Shown piece after piece: positions 45,493-53,762 of a DNA stretch of 64,000 bases. This DNA is from Lachnospiraceae bacterium (GTDB taxonomy: Bacteria > Bacillota > Clostridia > Lachnospirales > Lachnospiraceae): assembly GCA_015057275.1 (NCBI GenBank), contig SVEO01000004.1:62001-126000 (forward strand), written 5' to 3'. Position numbers and translations under genes: made by a program. The notes under the pieces were generated by a model that was not told the origin of the DNA, made no database searches, and worked only from the letters and a program-made list of their open reading frames with translations. Numbering within the stretch: position 1 is the first letter of the stretch; each line of letters opens with the position of its first letter.

Positions 45493-46896
45493 TTATTCAC
45501 CGCGCTTAGCTTTTAATGTTGCAACGTTAGCATCCACCTGCTTTTTGTGAAGCGGATACCAGAACCACAGAACTAAAGCTAATGCAATAAAGCCAATCGC
45601 CGGCACTAATGTAGAGATATTGAAGATACCGCTTAATACCGACGCCGTCTGCTTCACACCTTCGGTCGCTGCGTTTGTATTGTAATGAATCATTTCAAGT
45701 AACAAACCAGTTAAACCTGCGGCTGCTGCCTGACCGAGCTTACGAGCGAAAGAATAAATTGCGTATACAGAACCATCCTCGCGAACACCGTTCTTAATTT
45801 CGGAGTAGTCGATAACGTCGGTAATCAATGCCCAGTTTACCATAGCAAATACGCCGAGTCCTAACCAGCAAAGCATCTGGAAAGCAACGTAAACCCAAAC
45901 ATTCTCCGGACGAATAATGAATAACAGCACACATACACCACCGGCAAACAGGTTGGAAACGATACTAACTTCCGCTTTACCGAATTTATTCGCAAGCGGC
46001 TTCGCAAAAATAGCTGCTGCAATCATACCAACCATCATTAACAGGGTGGATGCTCCCTGTGCATCTGCATTGTTGTAGAAGTCCGGATAAATATAGCTAC
46101 CCATATTCTGCATTGTCAACTGAGCTAACAGCATCAGGATAGAAGCAACAATAATGGAAAGCAATGCACGGTTTGTAACAGCGCTCTTAATCATCTGACC
46201 AACAGAAGTCTTCTGCGCTGTGTCTTGTATCGCTTCCGGAACGACACGCTCAGTAACGAGCTTGTAACAAAGTAAGTAGCAAAGAATTGCTAGGATGGAG
46301 AAGATACCTGCCAGCAAAGTTACCTTTCTGCCGACTAATGTTTCAACACCGTTGACCTTCTCATATGCAAACATCGGCAAACCAACACCGATAATCATAC
46401 CGGCTAACATACCGCCCATGGTACGAAACGTAGATAAAGACTGTCTGTCGCCCGGCTCGGAAGATACTGCAGATGCCATAGAACCGTAAGGAATGTTGAT
46501 ACCGGTGTAGCAGAAGGAACCCCATAAAATATAGGTAATTGCTAAATATGCAACCTTAGCACCGGTAGGCAGTCCTGCAAAACCGTTCTGATACATAAGG
46601 AAGGATGCGAGCGCAACCGGCACACACATACGCAAAATCCAAGGCTTAAACTTACCGGCCTTTGTTGGCTTGCTGCGGTCGCAGATACGTCCCATCGTAA
46701 CATCAGTTACCGCATCAACAAAACGTGCAATCATCATAATTGCGCCAACAGCACCTGCACTTACACCCATAACGTCGGTGTAGAACTTCATTAAAATTGA
46801 AGTTGAGAGGATGAAAGTAAAGTCGTTACCAAAGTCGCCGAATAAGTAACCGAGCTTATCTCTCATACCAAAAGGTCTGACTTTTTTCTCTGTCAT
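45493..46896 (-). CDS. GPH-family sugar/uronide:cation symporter
   Basis: 467 residues with 12 helices of the glycoside-pentoside-hexuronide family (MFS_2). FGMRDKLGYLFGDFGNDFTFIL, MMIARFVDAVTDVTMGRICDRSKPTKAGKFKPWILR and WALITDVIDYSEIKNGVREDGSVYAIYSFARKLGQA are signature regions, including the loop 2-3 Asp and the R-x-G-K-F-[RK]-P segment. It imports a glycoside or uronide with Na+ or H+. Its position beside the AraC regulator and the uxa/uxu genes points to glucuronides or hexuronates (inference). Confidence 0.9.
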   Translation of the reverse strand: MTEKKVRPFGMRDKLGYLFGDFGNDFTFILSTSILMKFYTDVMGVSAGAVGAIMMIARFVDAVTDVTMGRICDRSKPTKAGKFKPWILRMCVPVALASFLMYQNGFAGLPTGAKVAYLAITYILWGSFCYTGINIPYGSMASAVSSEPGDRQSLSTFRTMGGMLAGMIIGVGLPMFAYEKVNGVETLVGRKVTLLAGIFSILAILCYLLCYKLVTERVVPEAIQDTAQKTSVGQMIKSAVTNRALLSIIVASILMLLAQLTMQNMGSYIYPDFYNNADAQGASTLLMMVGMIAAAIFAKPLANKFGKAEVSIVSNLFAGGVCVLLFIIRPENVWVYVAFQMLCWLGLGVFAMVNWALITDVIDYSEIKNGVREDGSVYAIYSFARKLGQAAAAGLTGLLLEMIHYNTNAATEGVKQTASVLSGIFNISTLVPAIGFIALALVLWFWYPLHKKQVDANVATLKAKRGE

Positions 46897-46975
46897 AAAT
46901 TTTATCCCCCTGACATTTGTTAATATAATATTATTATAAACCTAGAACGAAAATTTAAACCCGTACTTTGACAAC

Positions 46976-46989
46976 TGAAAACGATTAAA
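46976..46989. promoter_or_regulatory. cre-like site upstream of the GPH symporter
   Basis: TGAAAACGATTAAA matches the catabolite-responsive consensus TGWNANCGNTNWCA at all fixed positions but one. It lies 80 bases before the symporter start. The window encodes an HPr protein with Ser46, so CcpA control is plausible. One mismatch leaves this tentative. Confidence 0.35.
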
Positions 46990-47071
46990 AAATCTAATTC
47001 ACTTTTGCAACGAGGTCTGACAGAAAAGGTGTTATAGTAGTGATATCGATTGCTATCTGCTAAAAGAAGAT

Positions 47072-47442
47072 ATGAATTACTATAAAAAGCAACCACAGAT
47101 GACATTATCAGACCGACTTGCAATAGAAGTTGCTATTGAGAGAAAAGAATCTTTTAAAGCAATTGCCAAGCGATTGAGCAGACATCCGTCAACGATAGCG
47201 CATAAGTTAAAAGAAAATCGTACTTTTATTCATGATAATTATCCTGGCGGTAATGACTGTAAGTTTGCCAGACAATGTGCAGTACAACACATATATGGAG
47301 AAGATGATTTCTGTAATTACCGGTGCTAACTTTATAATCGTGTAATTATCACGATTACTGCGAAACATATGTTTCGATCAGACGTAACAAATAGGAATCG
47401 GCCTCATATGTCTGTAATACCTGCTATCAAAAGAAACTATAA
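47072..47442 (+). pseudogene. IS30-family transposase remnant
   Basis: The N-terminal part of an IS30 transposase is readable: MTLSDRLAIEVAIERKESFKAIAKRLSRHPSTIAHKLKENRTF (HTH), then the Cys-rich CKFARQCAVQHIYGEDDFC. The frame ends at TAA 47327. Further homologous residues continue in another frame (CETYVSIRR ... SYVCNTCYQKK), broken by TAG. The catalytic DDE part is absent, and no terminal inverted repeats were found. This is a decayed fragment between the symporter gene and the AraC gene. Confidence 0.75.
47361..47376. other. 16-bp perfect palindrome upstream of the AraC-type gene
   Basis: CGAAACAT/ATGTTTCG, a perfect inverted repeat inside the IS30 remnant, 86 bases before the putative AraC promoter. 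A second inverted repeat, AATCGTG-N7-CACGATT, lies just before it (47336-47356). It could be an operator or chance. Confidence 0.4.
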
Positions 47443-47446
47443 ACAC

Positions 47447-47476
47447 TTGAATTTTTTTTTAAAATTGTACGATAAT
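47447..47476 (+). promoter_or_regulatory. probable promoter of the AraC-type gene
   Basis: TTGAAT, 18 bases that include a T8 run, GATAAT, then 35 bases to the ATG. Confidence 0.45.
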
Positions 47477-47511
47477 ATAGAAAAATACTACGATTTGAAA
47501 GGTGGTGCACG

Positions 47512-48753
47512 ATGATACAGCATAACACTTGGAAATTTGTTGAAAAATTGCTACAGAATTTCTGTTTGAAGGTGCGCTATATTTCAGATGAAACGTCGGA
47601 GGATTTGATAGTTTCACACGAAGTAGGCTTGCAAAATGTGTTGAATTACAGCTTTGATCCGGCATCACTGATGCGGAGTCTAGAGCGCGAATGCGAGCAC
47701 AATACAATTTACCGTGTGCGCAATGTGTTGATGTGCAACTATATGCTTTTCCGCTTTCCGGACGAGTCAAAACCGATATTCGCATATATCGGTCCATATA
47801 CTCTGGAACCGATTTCCAAGCAGGATATTTTAAAGCTGGCAAATCATTATCGTGTAACGCCCGGAAACCTAACTCAGTTAGAATACTTTTACCAGGATTT
47901 GCCGATGCTTTCCGATGAGAGTGTACTTTTGACACTGATTTACACACTGGGCGAATATATGTGGGGCGATTCAGACAATTTTACTTTGCGTGATAGCTTC
48001 TATTTCTCTACTTTTGCCGGTGATGCCATTATTCCGATTCCGGAAGTACAGACCCCGGAAGAGGCTGTTTTAAGTGCGCAGATTGTGGAGCAGCGCTATG
48101 AATCCGAGCAGAATCTGATTCAGGCGGTAAGCAACGGACAGTTGCACAAAGCGGAGCTGTTTTTATCGAACATTTCCTCCCGCCAGTACGAGTGGAACAC
48201 GAACAATCCCCTGCGCGACTATAAGAATTACGCGATTGTGCTGAACACGCTTCTGCGCAAGAGCGCAGAAGCTGCGGCAGTCCCACCGGTCCATATTGAT
48301 TCGCTTTCTTCTCAGTATGCAAAAAAGATTGAACTTTTAACTTCGCCGGTCGCCGCAACCGTCCTCTACCGTGAGATGGTTCGTAAATACTGTTTGCTTG
48401 TAAAAAATCACTCACTAAAAGGCTATTCACTTTTAATTCGTAAGGTAATTACGGACATTAATTATGATTTGACAGCGGATTTGAGTCTGAAAACGCAGGC
48501 CGAAAAATTAAATGTGAATCCAAGTTATCTTTCCACACTTTTCAAGAAGGAAACCGGTTCCACACTGACCGAATATGTCAATCGCAAGCGAATTGAGCAT
48601 GCGCTGTTGTTACTTAACTCCACCGATATGCAGATTCAGATGATTGCCCAATATTGCGGCATTCCTGACGTGAATTACTTTACCAAGACATTTAAAAAGA
48701 TAGTGAGTAAAACACCTAAGGAATACCGTGAAATGATTACAGCACACTTTTAA
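47512..48753 (+). CDS. AraC-family transcriptional regulator
   Basis: 413 residues. A large N-terminal sensing region (about 1-300) without a clear cupin motif is followed by the C-terminal double HTH: DLSLKTQAEKLNVNPSYLSTLFKKETGSTLTEYVNRKRIEHALLLL and IQMIAQYCGIPDVNYFTKTFKKIVSKTPKEYRE. AAAGGTGG lies 6 bases before ATG. It lies between the GPH symporter and, convergently, uxaC, and is the natural candidate for controlling hexuronate genes. No operator was identified. Confidence 0.9.
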   Translation: MIQHNTWKFVEKLLQNFCLKVRYISDETSEDLIVSHEVGLQNVLNYSFDPASLMRSLERECEHNTIYRVRNVLMCNYMLFRFPDESKPIFAYIGPYTLEPISKQDILKLANHYRVTPGNLTQLEYFYQDLPMLSDESVLLTLIYTLGEYMWGDSDNFTLRDSFYFSTFAGDAIIPIPEVQTPEEAVLSAQIVEQRYESEQNLIQAVSNGQLHKAELFLSNISSRQYEWNTNNPLRDYKNYAIVLNTLLRKSAEAAAVPPVHIDSLSSQYAKKIELLTSPVAATVLYREMVRKYCLLVKNHSLKGYSLLIRKVITDINYDLTADLSLKTQAEKLNVNPSYLSTLFKKETGSTLTEYVNRKRIEHALLLLNSTDMQIQMIAQYCGIPDVNYFTKTFKKIVSKTPKEYREMITAHF

Positions 48754-48759
48754 TGTAAA

Positions 48760-48789
48760 TATGCCGGCATGGTCACTCATGCCGGCATA
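48760..48789. terminator. 12-bp hairpin between convergent araC-type gene and uxaC
   Basis: A perfect stem TATGCCGGCATG / CATGCCGGCATA with a 6-nt loop, but no T tract on either side. It is placed like a shared terminator, with 16 bases to uxaC. Confidence 0.5.
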
Positions 48790-48805
48790 TCTCATATTGT
48801 AATGT

Positions 48806-50215
48806 TTATACGTTCTTAAAACCAAAATAACGCACCGTATTGTTGTAGGAAATCCCCTTCACAATACGCTCTAACGCCCGGTAATCCGCCGGGTATTCGC
48901 CGTTTTCTACCCAACCACCGATGAGTTCACACATGATTCTGCGGAAATACTCATGTCTGGTGTAAGATAAAAAGCTACGGGAGTCGGTTAACATGCCGAT
49001 GAAGTTGCCAAGTAACCCTAAACTTGCAAGGCTTGTCATCTGTTCCTGCATGCCTGTCTTATGGTCATTAAACCACCAGGCACTTCCCTGCTGAATCTTA
49101 CCAACAGCCGAGGAATTTTGGAAACATCCGATAATCGTGCCGATGGCCGCGTTGTCAATTGGATTTAACGAATATATAATCGTCTTCGGCAACTCGTCGG
49201 TCTCATCAAGTGCGTTCAAAAAATCCGCCAACTGTGTAGACGGGGTATCATTGCTGATGCAGTCGATACCGGCATCCGGACCAAGTTTATTGAACACACG
49301 CCTTGCATTGTCGCGCTTTACACCGTAATGCAACTGCATAACCCAGTCTCTCTTATGATATTCTTTTCCCATGGCCACAAGGAATGCAGTCTTAAATTTT
49401 GCCTCTGCAAGCTCATCCGGCATTTCACCTGCCATGCGTTTCGCAAAAATCTCTTCCACTTCTGCTTCTGTCGCCGGCACATGCATCACATAGGCCAGAC
49501 CGTGGTCAGATACCGAACAGCCCATCGAAGCAAAGAATTCGATACGAACCTTCAGCGCTTCCACCAACGTTGCGAAACTGTCAATCTTCACACCGGAAAC
49601 GGCGCTTAATTTCTCGATATAATCCGTGTAATCCGGCTTTTCTAAATACATAGCTTTGTCCGGTCTCCATGCCGGCAGTACCTGGACTTCAAAGCTCTCA
49701 TCTTCCGCCAACTTCTTGTGCCATTCGAGCGAATCAACCGGATCGTCGGTCGTGCAAAGAAGTGTCACGTTCGATTGACGAATGAGATTTCTCGCCGTCA
49801 TTGAATCCTGCGCCAACTTCTCATTGCAAAGATTCCAAACTTCTTCTGCGGTCTCGCCGTTTAGATTGCCTTCATAACCGAAATAACGCTGCAGCTCCAG
49901 ATGGCTCCAATGGTAGAGTGGATTGCCGATGGCAAGCTCTAATGTCTCTGCCCACTTCTGGAACTTCTCACGGTCGGTTGCGTCGCCGGTGATATACTTT
50001 TCTTCCACACCGTTTGAACGCATCTGGCGCCACTTATAATGGTCACCACCGAGCCAAACCTGCGTAATATTGTCAAATTTCCTGTCTTCATAAATCTCCT
50101 GCGGATTAATATGGCAGTGATAGTCGATAATCGGCATTACCGCTGCATATTCATGGTACAGCTTCTTCGCTGTCTCCGTGGATAATAGAAAATCTTTATC
50201 CATAAATTTTTTCAT
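48806..50215 (-). CDS. uxaC: glucuronate/galacturonate isomerase
   Basis: 469 residues. Family motifs: PIIDYHCHINPQEIYEDRKFDNITQVWLGGDHYKWRQMRSNG near the start with the metal-binding HCH, TTDDPVDSLEWH, and SDHGLAYV, MQLHYGVKRDNA, LTDSRSFLSYTRHEYFRRI further on. It isomerises glucuronate to fructuronate and galacturonate to tagaturonate, the first step of hexuronate breakdown. AGAGGTG lies 6 bases before ATG. It is the last gene of the uronate operon, 66 bases after kdgK. Confidence 0.95.
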   Translation of the reverse strand: MKKFMDKDFLLSTETAKKLYHEYAAVMPIIDYHCHINPQEIYEDRKFDNITQVWLGGDHYKWRQMRSNGVEEKYITGDATDREKFQKWAETLELAIGNPLYHWSHLELQRYFGYEGNLNGETAEEVWNLCNEKLAQDSMTARNLIRQSNVTLLCTTDDPVDSLEWHKKLAEDESFEVQVLPAWRPDKAMYLEKPDYTDYIEKLSAVSGVKIDSFATLVEALKVRIEFFASMGCSVSDHGLAYVMHVPATEAEVEEIFAKRMAGEMPDELAEAKFKTAFLVAMGKEYHKRDWVMQLHYGVKRDNARRVFNKLGPDAGIDCISNDTPSTQLADFLNALDETDELPKTIIYSLNPIDNAAIGTIIGCFQNSSAVGKIQQGSAWWFNDHKTGMQEQMTSLASLGLLGNFIGMLTDSRSFLSYTRHEYFRRIMCELIGGWVENGEYPADYRALERIVKGISYNNTVRYFGFKNV

Positions 50216-50244
50216 AGTTTACACCTCTAAAACGATAGAAAAAC

Positions 50245-50271
50245 TGCGCACGCACACTGCGCGCGTGCGCA
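50245..50271 (-). other. GC-rich hairpin between kdgK and uxaC
   Basis: A 9-bp perfect stem TGCGCACGC / GCGTGCGCA with a 9-nt loop and no T tract. It may cause processing or partial termination so that uxaC is made at a different level. Confidence 0.5.
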
Positions 50272-50281
50272 TAATAAATGA

Positions 50282-51304
50282 TTAACGCTGTACTCGTCCG
50301 GAGCCGTCACCGCCTGCTAACTTTAACACTTCTTCCATGGATACCATGTTGTAGTCACCTTCGATACTGTGCTTTAAGCAGGATGCTGCTACCGCAAACT
50401 CGATGGTTGCCTGAGAATCATAGCCGCTAAGCTGCGCTGCAATCAAGCCGCCGCCGAAGCTGTCGCCGCCGCCCACGCGGTCAACGATGTGCATCTTGTA
50501 CTTCTTGCTGAAGCAATAGTTTTCGCCGTCATAAAGCATTGCGGACCAGTTGTTGTCGTTGGCGGAAAGTGATTCTCTTAATGTAATCGCAACCTTCTCG
50601 AAACCGAAGCGGTCTGCTAACTGCTTTGCTACATCCTTGTAACCTTCGTGATTTACTTCGCCGGCAGTTACGTCAGTGTTTGCTGCATGAATACCGAATA
50701 CGTCAGCTGCATCTTCTTCATTAGCGATACAAACATCTACATATTTACAAATCTCGCCCATTACCTGGCCTGCCTTTTCCTTGCTCCACAATTTATTGCG
50801 GTAGTTTAAGTCACAGGAAATTTTCACGCCTGCTTCCTTTGCTGCCTTACAAGCTTCCAAACAAATGGCTGCTACTTCATCGTTTAATGCAGGAGTAATT
50901 CCGGTAAAGTGGAACCATTCTGCGCCTGCAAAAATCTTCTTCCAGTCGAAGTCTTCCTTCGTTGCTGTATAGATGGAAGAACCTGCTCGGTCATAAATAA
51001 CCTTGGACGGTCTCTGAGATGCACCCTTTTCCAAATAGTAGATACCGACTCTGTCACCGCCGCGTACGATGGTTGAAGTGTCCACACCGTATCTTCTTAA
51101 AGAATTCACAGCTGCCTGACCGATTTCATGTTTCGGTAACTTCGTTACAAATGCTGCATCAAAACCATAATTTGCTAAGGAAACTGCTACGTTTGCCTCG
51201 CCGCCGCCAAAGGTAGCTCCTAATTTGTCTGCCTGTACGAAACGGTAATATCCTTCCGGTGCTAATCTGAGCATCAGCTCACCAAATGTAATGACTCTCT
51301 TCAT
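50282..51304 (-). CDS. kdgK: 2-dehydro-3-deoxygluconokinase (PfkB family)
   Basis: 340 residues. It starts with RVITFGELMLRLAPEGYYRFVQADKLGATFGGGEANVAVSLANYG, a KDG kinase opening. CDLNYRNKLWSKEKA, and the catalytic VDRVGGGDSFGGGLIAAQL with the anion hole and Asp base are visible. It phosphorylates 2-keto-3-deoxygluconate to KDPG. It lies 3 bases after kdgA, so they are coupled. Confidence 0.93.
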   Translation of the reverse strand: MKRVITFGELMLRLAPEGYYRFVQADKLGATFGGGEANVAVSLANYGFDAAFVTKLPKHEIGQAAVNSLRRYGVDTSTIVRGGDRVGIYYLEKGASQRPSKVIYDRAGSSIYTATKEDFDWKKIFAGAEWFHFTGITPALNDEVAAICLEACKAAKEAGVKISCDLNYRNKLWSKEKAGQVMGEICKYVDVCIANEEDAADVFGIHAANTDVTAGEVNHEGYKDVAKQLADRFGFEKVAITLRESLSANDNNWSAMLYDGENYCFSKKYKMHIVDRVGGGDSFGGGLIAAQLSGYDSQATIEFAVAASCLKHSIEGDYNMVSMEEVLKLAGGDGSGRVQR

Positions 51305-51307
51305 CGC

Positions 51308-51949
51308 TTATTTGCCTCTGCTTTCTTTTACAATTTCTACTGCTTCTTTTGTCAATTCTTTAATCTTTTCAAAGTCGCCGGCCTTTACCAGGTCGCCCTT
51401 TACCATCCAGCTGCCGCCGCATGCAAGGATGCGGTTGTAAGCAAGATAATCTTTCACATTCTTCGCATTGATGCCGCCGGTTGGCATGAACTTCACTCCT
51501 ACATAAGGAGCCGCCAGCGCCTTAATCATGTTCAGTCCACCTGCCGGTTCTGCCGGGAAGAACTTCACAACGTCCAGACCGAATTCCAATGCCTGCTCAA
51601 TATCGCTGGCGTTGGAGCAACCCGGTGTGACCGGAATTCCCTTGTCTACGCAATATTTGACAATGCGCGGATTTAAGCCCGGGCTCACGATAAACTTTGC
51701 GCCGGCTGCTACCGCACGGTCTACCTGTTCGGTTGTCAGTACCGTACCCGCACCTACAAGCATCTGTGGGAATTTCTCAGACATAATGCGAATGGATTCT
51801 TCTGCTGCAGCCGTACGGAAAGTAACTTCTGCGCATGGCAATCCACCATCGCACAATGCCTGTGCCAGTGGTTCTGCATCCTTAACTTCATCCAGCACAA
51901 CAACCGGCACAATACCGATTTCCTGAATCTGTTCTAATACTTTGTTCAT
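51308..51949 (-). CDS. kdgA: KDPG/KHG aldolase
   Basis: 213 residues. Class I aldolase signatures: GIVPVVVLDEVKDAEPLAQALCDGGLPCAEVTFRT (catalytic Glu in AEVTFRT), GAGTVLTTEQVD, FIVSPG, TPGCSNASDIEQA and the Schiff-base Lys in VVKFFPAEPAGG. It splits 2-keto-3-deoxy-6-phosphogluconate into pyruvate and glyceraldehyde-3-phosphate. ATG 51949 is used because GGAG is 6 bases upstream; 51961 overlaps that site. It lies 188 bases after uxuB, behind three hairpins. Confidence 0.94.
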   Translation of the reverse strand: MNKVLEQIQEIGIVPVVVLDEVKDAEPLAQALCDGGLPCAEVTFRTAAAEESIRIMSEKFPQMLVGAGTVLTTEQVDRAVAAGAKFIVSPGLNPRIVKYCVDKGIPVTPGCSNASDIEQALEFGLDVVKFFPAEPAGGLNMIKALAAPYVGVKFMPTGGINAKNVKDYLAYNRILACGGSWMVKGDLVKAGDFEKIKELTKEAVEIVKESRGK

Positions 51950-51990
51950 ATTCATCTCCATTCCGAAGCGTTATCGCTGAGGAATCGCTC

Positions 51991-52095
51991 AAAGAAATTC
52001 GCGAATGCGATTTCTTTGTAGCATCATGGCAACTTTGTGACGCTTCGGCACAAAGTGCCATGTGAAAAATCAGCACATCGGTGTGATTTTTCACA
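51991..52095 (-). other. cluster of three consecutive hairpins between uxuB and kdgA
   Basis: Hairpin 1 (51991-52017): AAAGAAAT/ATTTCTTT with a CGC/GCG extension. Hairpin 2 (52026-52061): ATGGCA-ACTTTGTG / CACAAAGT-TGCCAT. Hairpin 3 (52061-52095): TGTGAAAAATCA-CACA / TGTG-TGATTTTTCACA with a tetraloop. None is followed by a clear T run, so they look like intercistronic repeat or processing structures instead of a full terminator. They account for most of the 188-base gap. Confidence 0.65.
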
Positions 52096-52137
52096 CTAAT
52101 CTCCATTCTGCCGCCGTTGCCGGCGGAACAATTATTT

Positions 52138-53751
52138 TTAACCTACGTGTTTTTTGAGCGTCGCGCGCACAGCGCCTATACCTGCAGTCAGCTCGCGGAA
52201 ATAACCGCAAACCTTATCAGCAAGACCGACTTCATATAAATCAACGCCGAAAATGCTCTTGTCAGCAAGTACCGGCTTTAAAATCTGTTCCACGTCTGCT
52301 TCTTCGCCGAGTTTGACATTTGCCACATGTGGACAAACGGTATCAAGCAATGGGTCCGGGCTCAGAGTGAATGCTTCGCCGTTGTCGTCGATTGCCATCA
52401 GATAGCGCAACCAACCTGCGAATACGAGCGGAATCAGCTTCAAATCTGCCACGTCAAGTGTCTTGGAGGCATTGTATGCTTTGATGGTTTCACCGAAACG
52501 AATTGCCAGCTTCTGAGATGTGTCCGTAGCAATTCTCTGTGGGGTATCCGGCATGAATGGATTCGGAATTCGCACATTTAATACGGTGTCGATGAATTCC
52601 TTCGGATCAAGAATGCCCGGATTTACGACTACCGGCAAACCTTCTTCGTAACCGATAATTTCTACCATCTTGCGTAACTGTGCATCCTTCATTTCGTCGG
52701 AAATCTTTTCGTATCCGAGCAGGCAACCAAACACGGCCAGTGTAGTGTGCAACGGATTCAAGCAGGTACAAACCTTCATCTTTTCTACTTTATCAACCGT
52801 TTCGCGCTCGGTAAACATCAGACCTCCCTTTTCCAGCTGCGGTCTACCGTTCGGGAATGCATCCTCGATGACGAGGTATTCACACTCTTCTGCGTTTACG
52901 AACGGAGCTACGTATGTGTTCTTGGAAGTAACAACGGATTCTAACTCTTCAATCCCATCATTTTTCAAAATTTCTTCCACGGACGCATCCGGACGCGGGG
53001 TAATTTTGTCAATCATCGACCACGGGAAGGAAACTTTATTCTTGTCGTTAATATAAGTAGCAAATCCCGGCTCCACGAGACCGTTTTTCACCCATTTTTC
53101 TGCAAAAGCACTGACTGCCGCATACAACTTGTCGCCATTGTGGGAGCAGTTATCCATGCTGACCATGGCAATCGGTTTCTCGCCTGCTTTGTAACGTGTG
53201 TAAAGCAGAGAAACCACTTTACCGATGTAGCTGGCCGGTTTTGCAGGGCCTGCCACAAAATCTGCCTCCACTGCCGGAAGCATTTCGCCCTTACCGTTTA
53301 CAAGGCTGTAGCCCTTCTCGGTAATGGTAAAGGAAGCCATCTGCAAGGAATCCTTTTCGAAAATCTCACGCAGGCGGGAAAATTCCGCGTCATCCTCAGA
53401 ATCTAAAATGCAAGATTCTGCAAGACTGCCGACAATCGTCTTTTCCACATTGCCGTCGGCCTTTAATGTCACTAATAAGGTATAATCGTCGTGCGGGCGA
53501 TACATTTTTTCGATAATCTCGTAATCGAAGCCTTCTGCAACGATGAGACCGCGGTCAAGCGTACCGGCATTTAACATATTCTGCACAACATTCGCCTGAA
53601 ATGCACGGAAGATATTGCCGGCACCAAAATGAATCCAGAACGGTTTTTCCTTCGTAGCGGCCTTCATCGCCTCGCGGTCATACTGCGGTAAACGATAACC
53701 TTTTTCTTCCCACTGTGCTCTGTTTTTCAGCTCAGCATCTGTTAATCTCAT
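52138..53751 (-). CDS. uxuB: fructuronate reductase / tagaturonate reductase-like polyol dehydrogenase
   Basis: 537 residues of the long-chain mannitol dehydrogenase family. HFGAGNIFRAFQANVVQNML is the NAD-binding start. SMDNCSHNGDKLY carries the conserved Asn/Asp, and DKITPRPDA, KVCTCLNPLHTTLAVFGCLLGY and RIPNPFMPDTPQRIATDTSQKLAIRFG follow. It reduces fructuronate to mannonate (or tagaturonate to altronate). Pairing with uxuA favours the mannonate branch. GGAGGG lies 4 bases before the ATG at 53751, 11 bases after uxuA. Confidence 0.9.
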   Translation of the reverse strand: MRLTDAELKNRAQWEEKGYRLPQYDREAMKAATKEKPFWIHFGAGNIFRAFQANVVQNMLNAGTLDRGLIVAEGFDYEIIEKMYRPHDDYTLLVTLKADGNVEKTIVGSLAESCILDSEDDAEFSRLREIFEKDSLQMASFTITEKGYSLVNGKGEMLPAVEADFVAGPAKPASYIGKVVSLLYTRYKAGEKPIAMVSMDNCSHNGDKLYAAVSAFAEKWVKNGLVEPGFATYINDKNKVSFPWSMIDKITPRPDASVEEILKNDGIEELESVVTSKNTYVAPFVNAEECEYLVIEDAFPNGRPQLEKGGLMFTERETVDKVEKMKVCTCLNPLHTTLAVFGCLLGYEKISDEMKDAQLRKMVEIIGYEEGLPVVVNPGILDPKEFIDTVLNVRIPNPFMPDTPQRIATDTSQKLAIRFGETIKAYNASKTLDVADLKLIPLVFAGWLRYLMAIDDNGEAFTLSPDPLLDTVCPHVANVKLGEEADVEQILKPVLADKSIFGVDLYEVGLADKVCGYFRELTAGIGAVRATLKKHVG

Positions 53752-53762
53752 ATTTCCCTCCA

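Noticed and set aside
47072-47511. A complete, active insertion sequence
   Set aside because: Only the N-terminal HTH and Cys-rich part of the transposase is present, with stops and frameshift. The catalytic domain is missing and no terminal repeats were seen.
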